Source: Domibacillus sp. DTU_2020_1001157_1_SI_ALB_TIR_016 (GTDB lineage: Bacteria > Bacillota > Bacilli > Bacillales > Domibacillaceae). Taken from it: a DNA stretch of 64,000 nucleotides. Shown piece after piece: positions 43,786 through 51,283 of this stretch. The notes under the pieces are model-generated. The model saw only the letters and a list, made by a program, of their open reading frames with translations. It did no database searches and was not told where the DNA came from. A program made the position numbers and the translations under genes. The stretch is taken from contig NZ_CP135439.1 of assembly GCF_032341995.1 (NCBI RefSeq), positions 2,480,001 through 2,544,000 on the forward strand. The letters run 5' to 3'. Within the stretch, counting starts at the first letter, position 1, and every line of letters begins with the position of its first letter.

Positions 43786-43808
43786 ACATTTCAATTGAAA
43801 TGTATCAG
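43786..43808 (-). repeat. Proximal hairpin copy next to repeat C, lacking a U-tract
   Basis: The stem ATACATTTC/GAAATGTAT; on the minus strand it runs into ATGAGACTG rather than a T-tract. Likely target duplication. Confidence 0.8.
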
Positions 43809-43827
43809 CATTCGAGCAAAATGCGAA

Positions 43828-43852
43828 AGCAGGCTTTTATGGGAAGCCTGCT
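43828..43852 (-). terminator. Hairpin directly after the methyltransferase gene
   Basis: The perfect 9-bp stem AGCAGGCTT/AAGCCTGCT is followed on the minus strand by TTCGCATTTT, a poor U-tract. The gene's stop is at 43875, so it may be a first, weak terminator. Confidence 0.6.
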
Positions 43853-43874
43853 ACCTTTGAAGGGAAGGGCCTTC

Positions 43875-44810
43875 TTATGAACAGGAGAGAATGCGTCTGG
43901 AAAAAGTACTTTTTCTTGCAATGCAGCGGTCTTGAATAGCAAAACCTGCTTTCTCAACCATTTCTTCAATCGGATCAATCGATACGACAACGAGCCTGTC
44001 GGCAATGCGCCGTGCATGCGTTAAAATGGACTGCAGCTCATCAGGTGTTGCATGTGTATACAGATTATATGGCATATCAATAATCGCTACATCATAATGC
44101 TCTTCTACTTCTTCAATCGGTCCGAGTGTGACACAGCCTTCGAGGCCAAAGTAAGCCAGGTTTTCACGCGAGCCTCCAACAACAAGCGGATTGATATCGC
44201 GCCCCTCAATGTCCATCCCCATTGATAAAGCTTCCACTAAAACAGTCCCGATCCCGCAGCATGGATCGACAGCCCGAATGCCTTCTGGCTCTGGTACAGC
44301 AATATTCGCCATGACCCGGGCATCTCGGGCACTGAGCGCTGTTGAATATTCACGCGGCTTTTGAATATGTTTCATCCATACACGCTTGTTTTTCTCATAA
44401 CGCCCCAGATACCAGCGTCCGCCGCAAGCCACAAGGCCAAAAAGGTGATCCGGATTTTTCAAGTCCGCTTCCCCAATAATTTCCCAGCCAATAGCCCGTT
44501 CAATTTCCAGCCGTTCCTGATATTCTACTTTTTTTTCAGGTGGCAGGTCGTTCGTTTTCACAAAAATCGCTTTAAATGTTTCACTTCCTATATCGATGCT
44601 GCCGGCTTTTTGAACGATGTCAGCCACCGAATCCGCCTCAAGAAGCACTTCTACTTTTTCCCGTATAAACGGGCTTCGATTCACGTCCAGATCGACACTG
44701 CTTTTCACTACCGGTCCGGAGGCAGACGAACCGAAAAAAGCACGCAGCTCCATTTCAGCCAGTTCTTCGTCTTCCTCACTATAATTCACTGTATAAATAA
44801 ATTCGTTCAC
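43875..44810 (-). CDS. Trm11/TrmG10-like RNA methyltransferase
   Basis: A 311-residue protein with an N-terminal THUMP-like region and a Rossmann methyltransferase domain: DPCCGIGTVLVEALSMG (SAM binding), GRDINPLVVGGSRENLAYFG and the catalytic-type IDMPYNLY, a variant of the DPPY motif of guanosine N2-methyltransferases. The target is probably tRNA (inference). The GTG at 44810 has AGAAGGA 5 bases upstream; the longer frame lacks an RBS. Confidence 0.85.
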   Translation of the reverse strand: MNEFIYTVNYSEEDEELAEMELRAFFGSSASGPVVKSSVDLDVNRSPFIREKVEVLLEADSVADIVQKAGSIDIGSETFKAIFVKTNDLPPEKKVEYQERLEIERAIGWEIIGEADLKNPDHLFGLVACGGRWYLGRYEKNKRVWMKHIQKPREYSTALSARDARVMANIAVPEPEGIRAVDPCCGIGTVLVEALSMGMDIEGRDINPLVVGGSRENLAYFGLEGCVTLGPIEEVEEHYDVAIIDMPYNLYTHATPDELQSILTHARRIADRLVVVSIDPIEEMVEKAGFAIQDRCIARKSTFSRRILSCS

Positions 44811-44892
44811 ATTGATCCTTCTTTCTATTATCCTCTGCTTCATTTATTTTGACATACTTTTCTCCATTGGGCTCCTTTTTTTCATGGAAAAT

Positions 44893-44931
44893 AAAAAACC
44901 CTGACGATTATTCGAAATCGTCAGGGTTTTT
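44893..44931 (-). terminator. Terminator of the 46-residue protein gene
   Basis: The perfect stem ACCCTGACGATT/AATCGTCAGGGT with A/T flanks; it overlaps the last codons of the gene. Confidence 0.9.
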
Positions 44932-45048
44932 ATCTTCAGGGCGCTTTTCCTTTTTATCCTGTGCGCGCTGCGGTTCGATATCTTCACCGCGCTCTTTCTT
45001 TCGTTGCTGCTCTATTGAGTCATTGGACTGTTTGTTTTCTTCTGTCAT
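44908..45048 (-). CDS. Small, very charged hypothetical protein (46 residues)
   Basis: MTEENKQSNDSIEQQRKKER and a tail ending DKNPDDFE: almost entirely polar, probably disordered. GGAGG lies 9 bases upstream of the ATG at 45048, and a strong terminator covers the stop, so it is likely a real transcript. No family recognised. Confidence 0.65.
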   Translation of the reverse strand: MTEENKQSNDSIEQQRKKERGEDIEPQRAQDKKEKRPEDKNPDDFE

Positions 45049-45147
45049 GTGAATGTGCCTCCTTTGATCTGTCTCTTTTACGTTATTTCCACATTTTCTT
45101 GAAAATAAACAAAGAGTATAATCTGCCACCATGTAAAAGCAAAAGGA

Positions 45148-45384
45148 CTACTTCTTTTTTAAGATGCCCACCGTCCGTACCATTGATCCAATAAACATGA
45201 CGAGTGCGCCTGCAACGAGCAGGATGAGAAACGTATTTTTTGGAATAACGCCCATCGGATAAAGAAGCCCGCTCAAAATAGTGATTAGTCCAATAACTGT
45301 TAATGCCAAGCCGAATTTAATCATCATCTTACCTGCCTTACCTGCTTTTTCTGCTAGTGTACCATACGCCTGATTGTATTTCAT
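45148..45384 (-). CDS. Small two-span membrane protein
   Basis: A 78-residue protein (MKYNQAYGTLAEKAGKAGK...) with two hydrophobic segments (about 24-44 and 50-70) and a basic end, GILKKK. The RBS is weak. It is divergent from the exonuclease gene. Family not recognised. Confidence 0.65.
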   Translation of the reverse strand: MKYNQAYGTLAEKAGKAGKMMIKFGLALTVIGLITILSGLLYPMGVIPKNTFLILLVAGALVMFIGSMVRTVGILKKK

Positions 45385-45444
45385 ACCTAAAACCAGTACA
45401 CTTATTCTACTATAACTATGATTAACGTAAAGGATGATCCAGAC

Positions 45445-46332
45445 GTGAAAAATTTCACTGCACTTGATTTCGAGACGGCGAACGCCAGCCGAAGCAGTGT
45501 TTGTTCGATTGGGCTGGCAAAAGTAGTCGATGGAGAAATCAAAAAAACATACTATTCGCTTGTTAATCCGAAAGAGCGGTTTGACAGCCGGAATATCGCC
45601 GTGCACGGCATCCGGCCGGAAAATGTAGAGGACGCGCCCTCGTTTAGCGATATTTTCGATGAAGTAATGACTTTTATCGGAGAGGATCCAATTGTGGCTC
45701 ACTTTGCCCAATTCGACATTAGCGTCCTGCGCAGCACAGCTCAAAAACATGGGCTGTCCCTGCCGAATAATCCATATTTCTGTTCCTGTATGCTGGCAAA
45801 ATCTATGTTAAAGCTGCCTTCTAACAAATTGAATGTGGTAGCCGGCCACTTTAACTTTACATTCAATCATCATAATGCGCTGGAAGATGCCGTTGCCTGT
45901 GCAGTCGTGGTAAACGGTATGATGGAACGCCACGCTTCGCTTGCTGCCTTTCTCCAGGAAGCGCAGTATGGATTCGGCTATATTCACGGCGAGTCTTTTC
46001 GCAAAAAGAAGCCGGACAAGCCGGCTCCAGTTCAAAAGCCAAAAGCAGATGCGGGCGTACATCCTTTTGCGCAAAAAGCCATTTCATTTACTGGCACGCT
46101 TACGTCTATGAAACGGCAGGAAGCCATCCATATTGTCCAAAGCCTTGGTGCCAGCATTCATCCTACCGTTAAAAAAAACACTGATTATTTAATCGTCGGT
46201 GAATCTGATGCGAAAAAATACCGAGACGGACAGCTTTCCGCCCAAATTCAAAGGGCAAAAAACTGGCAGTCAAAAGGCGGAGCCATCAAGCTCGTTTCTG
46301 AGCAAAAATTTTTCAAAGCAATACGTTTATAA
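45445..46332 (+). CDS. DnaQ-like 3'-5' exonuclease fused to a BRCT domain
   Basis: A 295-residue protein. The exonuclease domain (1-165) has the DEDDh motifs: ALDFETANASR, AHFAQFDISVLR and HHNALEDAVACA. After a Lys/Pro-rich linker (185-205) comes a BRCT domain (KAISFTGTLTSMKRQEAIHIVQSLGASIHPTVKKNTDYLIVG). A role in DNA repair or replication proofreading is likely. The GTG at 45445 follows AAAGGA; an ATG at 45418 lacks an RBS. Confidence 0.87.
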   Translation: MKNFTALDFETANASRSSVCSIGLAKVVDGEIKKTYYSLVNPKERFDSRNIAVHGIRPENVEDAPSFSDIFDEVMTFIGEDPIVAHFAQFDISVLRSTAQKHGLSLPNNPYFCSCMLAKSMLKLPSNKLNVVAGHFNFTFNHHNALEDAVACAVVVNGMMERHASLAAFLQEAQYGFGYIHGESFRKKKPDKPAPVQKPKADAGVHPFAQKAISFTGTLTSMKRQEAIHIVQSLGASIHPTVKKNTDYLIVGESDAKKYRDGQLSAQIQRAKNWQSKGGAIKLVSEQKFFKAIRL

Positions 46333-46368
46333 AAAGAACGCACTTTTTATTTAAGTGCGTTCTTTTTT
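46331..46368. terminator. Bidirectional terminator between the exonuclease and membrane protein genes
   Basis: The perfect stem AAAAAGAACGCACTT/AAGTGCGTTCTTTTT with a 7-base loop serves both convergent genes. Confidence 0.93.
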
Positions 46369-46898
46369 CTCTGTTTTGGCCAAATGAAATAGCTGGCTGT
46401 TATTAGAAGATCGATCCCTAATACAAGCGTCCAAATGCACAAAATCTGCCAGAGTGCTTCTGTTCGTTCTCCCCCGCCAACCAGCAGGATGATGCCATAC
46501 AGCAGCCCGGCTCCAATTCCGTAAGCGAAAACATGGCGTATAGTGTTTTTTAAATCCTGCTTAGCAAAAGCAAAGCCTGTTTTCGACACCGGCTTGCTGC
46601 CCTCTTTCAGCACATAGTGGCGGAATGTCTCATCGGCCCATCTGATCATGCTTTTCCCATAAGCAATGGAAACACCGATATAAACGGCCGCAATGCCATG
46701 AGCCATGCTGGCCGATGCTCCTCTTTGAAGATCTGTTACTGTAAATATCAGCAGCAGCAAGTCTATTATGGGGGTAAGCGCTAAAAAAAGCAGACCCGCT
46801 TTTTCCTTTTGGAATACATATCTTATCGTTAAACCCACTCCGATAACCACCCAAAACGCTGCTTCACATGCAATAATAAGCCAGGCAATGGTATCCAT
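46347..46898 (-). CDS. Membrane protein, likely target of the adjacent TetR regulator
   Basis: A 183-residue protein with about five hydrophobic segments (MDTIAWLIIACEAAFWVVIG..., ALWQILCIWTLVLGIDLLIT). Function unknown. The ATG at 46898 follows GAGGGGGA. It is divergent from the TetR gene, with a 15-bp-arm palindrome just before its start, so it is probably repressed by that regulator. Confidence 0.8.
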   Translation of the reverse strand: MDTIAWLIIACEAAFWVVIGVGLTIRYVFQKEKAGLLFLALTPIIDLLLLIFTVTDLQRGASASMAHGIAAVYIGVSIAYGKSMIRWADETFRHYVLKEGSKPVSKTGFAFAKQDLKNTIRHVFAYGIGAGLLYGIILLVGGGERTEALWQILCIWTLVLGIDLLITASYFIWPKQRKKNALK

Positions 46899-46909
46899 CT
46901 TTTCCCCCT

Positions 46910-46974
46910 CTTTTAAATAATACATTTGTATTATTTAAAAGATAACACATTGTCTTATTAAATACAATTGTATT
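46910..46974. promoter_or_regulatory. Twin palindromic operators between the membrane protein and TetR genes
   Basis: Site 1 is a perfect 15-bp-arm repeat CTTTTAAATAATACA-TT-TGTATTATTTAAAAG (46910-46941). Site 2 is AATACAATTGTATT (46961-46974). Both share the core AATACA(A/T)TTGTATT. They lie between divergent genes, as expected for a TetR dimer that controls both. Confidence 0.75.
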
Positions 46975-47015
46975 AAAAAATGGTTTCTTGCCCTCTTTTT
47001 TGTTACAATCGGTAT

Positions 47016-47615
47016 ATGCCAAAAATCGTCGATCATGAAAAGCGAAAAAAACAAATTGCCGAAGCAACCTGGACTATTATTGTAAAAAAGGGAATAGAAG
47101 GGGCGACCGTTCGTGCCATTGCTGCTGAAGCCGGCATTTCTCTCGGCTCGCTCCGTCATTATTTTTCCTCCCAGGAGGAACTGCTCCTATACGCGATGGA
47201 TCTCGTTAAAGAGCGGGTATCTATCCGGATTAACCGCCTTTTACAATCAAAGGATTCTCCACAACAAATTAGTATTCGCATCTTGCTTGAGCTTATTCCA
47301 TACGATGCTGAAAGCCAGACAGAGATGTCTGTCTGGTTTCACTTTGTTATGAACAGCCTGCCGCATGCCCAAAAAGAGGAGGATGGCATACGTGAAGGGA
47401 TCGAGCGGATTATGACTGGACTATTCGAGGGCGGATTGCTGAAAAAAGAAGTGGATGTAAATCTGGAAATCGAACGGCTTTATGCTCTAGTGGACGGTCT
47501 TGCTCTTCATGCAATGCTTCACCCTAAGCGGCTGTCAAAGGAGAAAATAAAAAAGGTGATTGTTCATCATATGAACACATTATTTCACCAGCCCGTCGAA
47601 GAAGCAAACATATAA
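47016..47615 (+). CDS. TetR-family regulator (PksA/BetI-like)
   Basis: A 199-residue protein with an N-terminal HTH (KQIAEATWTIIVKKGIEGATVRAIAAEAGISLGSLRHYFSSQEELL). The ATG at 47016 has no clear RBS. A TACAAT -10-like element ends only 6 bases before it, so the mRNA may be leaderless. It shares a strong terminator with the convergent kinase gene. Confidence 0.87.
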   Translation: MPKIVDHEKRKKQIAEATWTIIVKKGIEGATVRAIAAEAGISLGSLRHYFSSQEELLLYAMDLVKERVSIRINRLLQSKDSPQQISIRILLELIPYDAESQTEMSVWFHFVMNSLPHAQKEEDGIREGIERIMTGLFEGGLLKKEVDVNLEIERLYALVDGLALHAMLHPKRLSKEKIKKVIVHHMNTLFHQPVEEANI

Positions 47616-47662
47616 AAAGGAGCAGGGTTACAAACGGTTGATTGTAACCCTGCTCCTTTTTC
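47613..47662. terminator. Bidirectional terminator between the TetR and kinase genes
   Basis: A 20-bp perfect stem (AAAAAGGAGCAGGGTTACAA with its complement), loop of 8 bases, ending in T5 on each strand. Confidence 0.94.
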
Positions 47663-47663
47663 T

Positions 47664-49457
47664 TTATGAAACTGGCAGAGTCATACAAAATGTCGTGCCG
47701 GCTTTTGAGGTGGACATTAATTCGATGGTTCCGCCGTGGCTTTCCACCATTCGCTGGACGAGCGGCAGTCCAAGCCCTGTCCCGTCTTCTTTAGAGGTTG
47801 AAAAAGGATCAAAAAGCGTTTTTCGCATCCCGTCGTCTATTCCTGTACCCGTATCCTGCAAGTAAATGCGATACCAGCCTTTTTCAATCGTTGATTGAAT
47901 AGAAATATGGCCTTTTTCCTCTATCGCTTCTATACTATTGCGAATCAAATTATGAAAAATCTGCTTCATTTGATTAGGATCCACCTGCAGAAGGTGCGGA
48001 TTCAATGAAAAAGTAAACTTAATATCTTTTTGCAGTGACTGTGTGATAAGCGGGAGGATATCCTGGATTAAATCTTCTATTTTGACTTCTTTTAATCTCG
48101 GGGCCTCCGGCTTCGACATCAGCAGCATATCTTCAATAATCGTATTAATCCGGTCCAGCTCTTTTAAAAGAAGAGACAGATAATACTGCTCTTTTTCTTC
48201 TCTGGAGAAAGAGTGATCCATTAAAGAAAGAAAGCCTTGAATAACAGCGAGTGGATTTCGTATTTCATGGGCAGCACCAGCTGCCATTTCACCTACCACT
48301 GCCAGTTTTTCCGACTGCTGCATCCGCCGTTCAAGCTCGCTCATTTTTGTAAAATCGATAAAATAAAAAATGCGGCCAATTCCCTCTTCCCGTTTATTTA
48401 CTAATTCGGCTTGAGACACAAGCAGCTGATAAGATTGTTTACCAGTCATAAAGGGAATTTTTTCATTTTGGCAAATGCGCTTATCTTTTAATATTCCCCA
48501 GAACTTCTTGTTTTTGCGATCTGTTTGGGCTAAATGCTCTACGGTGTCTTCTCCTGCCTCTAATAAGTGCCTGGCAAACGTATTTAAAGAAAAGGCGTCC
48601 GTTTTATCGTCACTCGTTATAATTCCAACAGGCAATGAATTTAAAATTTGTTCCTGATAAATTTTTCCCTCTGTAATAGTATGAAACGATTCTTTTAAAC
48701 TGGCAGACATTTTATTAATAGAGTCGGCAATCAGTTTCAGCTCTTCCTGCTCCACTTCTGTCACTGTCAAGCCGTAGCGGCCGCCTGCAATTTGATCTAC
48801 ACTTTCAACCATTTTTTCGATTGGTTTTGTCAACCCCTTGCTGATCCGGTGTGACCCATAAATCGACATGATCAATGCAGCCGTTGTCAGAAATAATAAA
48901 ATCACGAGAGCCGCTTCAATAATTCCTGAAAACCGGTCTGCCTGCCCGCTTAGTGAAGAAAGTGTCTCCGTTTCTTTTTCTCTAAGGCTCAATTTTAAAC
49001 GATCCAGCTCCGGCAGGTATTGCTTCGTTACATACGCTGCTGCTTCATCTGTATTACCATTAAGTAAAAGCCCCTGGACATTATTTTCGATTAAAAAGTC
49101 TAAACGGTCGATATCTCGGCTAAACGTCTCAAGTGCCGGCGGAATCACGACCTTCTCGTTCCCGGGAAACTGGGCAGCTTTTTTGTCCTGCTCCTTGTAT
49201 ACTTCTACAAGCGTCTCATTGAAACGGCCGGATAGATAACTTTCGACGATATACTTTTTAACATTAAGATCCTCCTGCCAGTAGGAAATCCAAACCATTT
49301 CAGGGATATCGTTTTTATTAATCTGCTGACCAACGCTTTGAACGTCTTCAATAGATCGTACAAAAACAAGTGAAAACCCGCTTAATAAGAGGGTATTGAC
49401 TAACAGTACGGTTAAGATTTTGTGACGGAAAGACATATGAAGAAATTGTTTTTTCAT
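47664..49457 (-). CDS. Sensor histidine kinase with extracellular helical domain, HAMP and PAS-like domain
   Basis: A 597-residue kinase: TM1 at about 12-31, an extracellular helical-bundle-like region (40-175), TM2 at about 177-198, HAMP (200-260), a PAS-like domain (265-370) and NtrB-type kinase domains. The H-box is AAGAAHEIRNPLAVIQGFLSLM; ATP-binding motifs are NLIRNSIEAI, DTGTGIDDGM and TGLGLPLVQRM. No response regulator is adjacent, so its partner is elsewhere. It lies 18 bases after a Med/BMP-like binding protein gene, which may feed it a ligand (inference). Confidence 0.9.
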   Translation of the reverse strand: MKKQFLHMSFRHKILTVLLVNTLLLSGFSLVFVRSIEDVQSVGQQINKNDIPEMVWISYWQEDLNVKKYIVESYLSGRFNETLVEVYKEQDKKAAQFPGNEKVVIPPALETFSRDIDRLDFLIENNVQGLLLNGNTDEAAAYVTKQYLPELDRLKLSLREKETETLSSLSGQADRFSGIIEAALVILLFLTTAALIMSIYGSHRISKGLTKPIEKMVESVDQIAGGRYGLTVTEVEQEELKLIADSINKMSASLKESFHTITEGKIYQEQILNSLPVGIITSDDKTDAFSLNTFARHLLEAGEDTVEHLAQTDRKNKKFWGILKDKRICQNEKIPFMTGKQSYQLLVSQAELVNKREEGIGRIFYFIDFTKMSELERRMQQSEKLAVVGEMAAGAAHEIRNPLAVIQGFLSLMDHSFSREEKEQYYLSLLLKELDRINTIIEDMLLMSKPEAPRLKEVKIEDLIQDILPLITQSLQKDIKFTFSLNPHLLQVDPNQMKQIFHNLIRNSIEAIEEKGHISIQSTIEKGWYRIYLQDTGTGIDDGMRKTLFDPFSTSKEDGTGLGLPLVQRMVESHGGTIELMSTSKAGTTFCMTLPVS

Positions 49458-49475
49458 AACCTGCTTCCTTTTGCA

Positions 49476-50456
49476 TCAGTTCAACGTGTCCGTTTCCTCT
49501 TGAATCCGCTGCTTTTCTTTTTCTGTATACATGGGGCCAAGCGGCGCAAGGGAATACACGCCGTCCTCATTGGTTAACATGGCAATCCCGCCGGGCATCC
49601 CTTCCCGGCTGAAATAATCATCCATGATCGCCTTGTAAACTTGTGGTATATCGTTCACTACACTGGTTAGGACAACCTCTTTTCCCATGTAAGACTGATC
49701 ATCCATATAGCCGATTACGTAAACTCCCCGCTTCAATGCATAATCAATGACCGCCCTGTTAAACTCATTCCCTCTAGAGTAAAGAACGTCCACTCCATCG
49801 TCAATCATTTCTTTGGCTATTTGAACGGCTTTTGTCCCATCTTCCCAATCACCCACAACCTTATAGTAAAAATCCGCCTGTGGAGCCGCTTTTTTAAGCC
49901 CTTTTTCAAATCCAGGATGAAACAGCCGGTCTTCTATCGGATCGATAAGGCCTATTTTATTCGTTTTTGTTTTCATAGCAGCAGCCAAAGCGGCGATTCG
50001 CTCAATATCAACCGAATTCTGCTTGTACATATAAGCAGTATGGTTCTTTTCTTTTGACTCACCATTTAAATTTGCAAACTGCACATCTGGATAATCGGCG
50101 GCCGCTTTATCAAAAGGCAGGCTGTACTCGCGTCCGTGGCCAATAATGACTTTTGCTCCACTTTGAACGGCCTGGTCAATGATTTTCCTCATTTGCGCCT
50201 CGGACCGTATCTCACTCACCAGTTTCGCCTCAACGGGAAACTCATCTTCTATTTGAAGCATTCCTTTATAAGCAAGACTGCTCCAGCTTTGGTCTTCTAT
50301 GGCATCAGCTGTTAAAATATAAACTTTCACCTTTTTTTCTGTTTGAACGGCTGTTTCCTTCTGTACAATCTCTTCTGCTTTTAAACTGACCATAACCAGG
50401 ATCGCGACAGCTGCACTTAAAGCTGCCGCTAAAATAATCCTTCCCCGTTTGACCAT
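49476..50456 (-). CDS. BMP/Med-type periplasmic-binding-like protein, membrane-anchored
   Basis: A 326-residue protein with an N-terminal membrane segment (7-25) and no lipobox cysteine, then a BMP-family (basic membrane protein) binding fold: DQSWSSLAYKGMLQI, AKVIIGHGREYSLPFDKAAADYPDVQF, LYSRGNEFNRAVIDYALKRGVYVIGYMDDQS and VVLTSVVNDIPQVYKAIMDDYF. It resembles B. subtilis Med, a positive regulator of comK. No ABC transporter genes follow; a sensor kinase does, so signalling is more likely than uptake. Confidence 0.85.
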   Translation of the reverse strand: MVKRGRIILAAALSAAVAILVMVSLKAEEIVQKETAVQTEKKVKVYILTADAIEDQSWSSLAYKGMLQIEDEFPVEAKLVSEIRSEAQMRKIIDQAVQSGAKVIIGHGREYSLPFDKAAADYPDVQFANLNGESKEKNHTAYMYKQNSVDIERIAALAAAMKTKTNKIGLIDPIEDRLFHPGFEKGLKKAAPQADFYYKVVGDWEDGTKAVQIAKEMIDDGVDVLYSRGNEFNRAVIDYALKRGVYVIGYMDDQSYMGKEVVLTSVVNDIPQVYKAIMDDYFSREGMPGGIAMLTNEDGVYSLAPLGPMYTEKEKQRIQEETDTLN

Positions 50457-50639
50457 AAGTACTAAACACCTTCTAACCGGTTTATTTATCGAAAAGTATT
50501 ATTTCTACTTTGATAGTAAATCATCAACCTGTAAAAATCGACATTTTTTCTTTGTGGAATCGCTTTATCGATTATTTTTTTAAAGCTTTATCGTGATTAA
50601 TTTTCAATGAAAGGATAGGACGAATCCGACAAAATAAAA

Positions 50640-50725
50640 AAAACGCCATAATGGCGCTTTCAGGCTGTTGACAAACGCCTGCTTTCTTACGTGGTCTACA
50701 CTCTCAAACGCCATGCAGCGCCCTT
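50640..50725. repeat. Tentative remnant of the terminator-associated repeat (copy D)
   Basis: The hairpin CGCCAT/ATGGCG with minus-strand T8 (50636-50656) and a partial copy of it (50706-50722) enclose about 45 bases. Their ends resemble the repeat: TGTTGACAAA at the left, GTGGTCTACACT at the right. It follows the HesB-like gene on the minus strand. The layout is the same as copies A-C, but similarity is short, so this is uncertain. The hairpin with T8 is a credible terminator in its own right. Confidence 0.4.
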
Positions 50726-50728
50726 TTG

Positions 50729-51031
50729 TTAGTGGTGATGGTGCCCGCCTTTTGATGAGTTCGTTACAACAAACCCTTCCTGCGGCACATAGAAGTACTG
50801 AACGAAAATTCCATCAAGAAACTCTTCACGGCTGTCGAGGATAATATCAATATCTTTATCAGTGTGAATGACTACATCATGCTCTTTTGGCGTATCGAGC
50901 GTAATTGCATAATGCGCATGATTGCCATGATGTTCCGTGACTGTAACACGAATCATTTTTCCTTCCGCTTCAGGTGTATCAAGCATTTTTTTCAGCGCTT
51001 TTGCGGCTTTTTGGTTGACCTTGCATCTCAT
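50729..51031 (-). CDS. HesB/IscA-fold protein lacking the cluster cysteines, with a C-terminal His4
   Basis: A 100-residue protein, MRCKVNQKAAKALKKMLDTP..., of the HesB-like family (VTEHHGNHAHYAITLD, DGIFVQYFYVPQEGFVVTNSSKGGHHHH). In IscA-type carriers this end has CGC; here it is GGHHHH, and the only cysteine is Cys3. It may bind metal through histidines rather than an Fe-S cluster (inference). The ATG has AAGGAG 9 bases upstream. Confidence 0.8.
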   Translation of the reverse strand: MRCKVNQKAAKALKKMLDTPEAEGKMIRVTVTEHHGNHAHYAITLDTPKEHDVVIHTDKDIDIILDSREEFLDGIFVQYFYVPQEGFVVTNSSKGGHHHH

Positions 51032-51283
51032 TTTCTTTTTCTCCTTCCACTGTAAGGACTTCTTTCAGTGTAACGCTTCACAGCCAAGAATGCTAAAGTT
51101 CTGCTTTCTTCTTATTTCCTTTATTTTACTAACCAGCTTCTCTGCCGCTCACAAGGAAACCGGGTGCTGAATAAACTAAATCAACAACTCTTTGTACCCT
51201 CTGGCAAAGAATAAGCATACATTTTCCGTAATGCGGCAGCTTTCATGAAAACACCCCAGCTAAATGGCCAAAGGAGGATTCAC

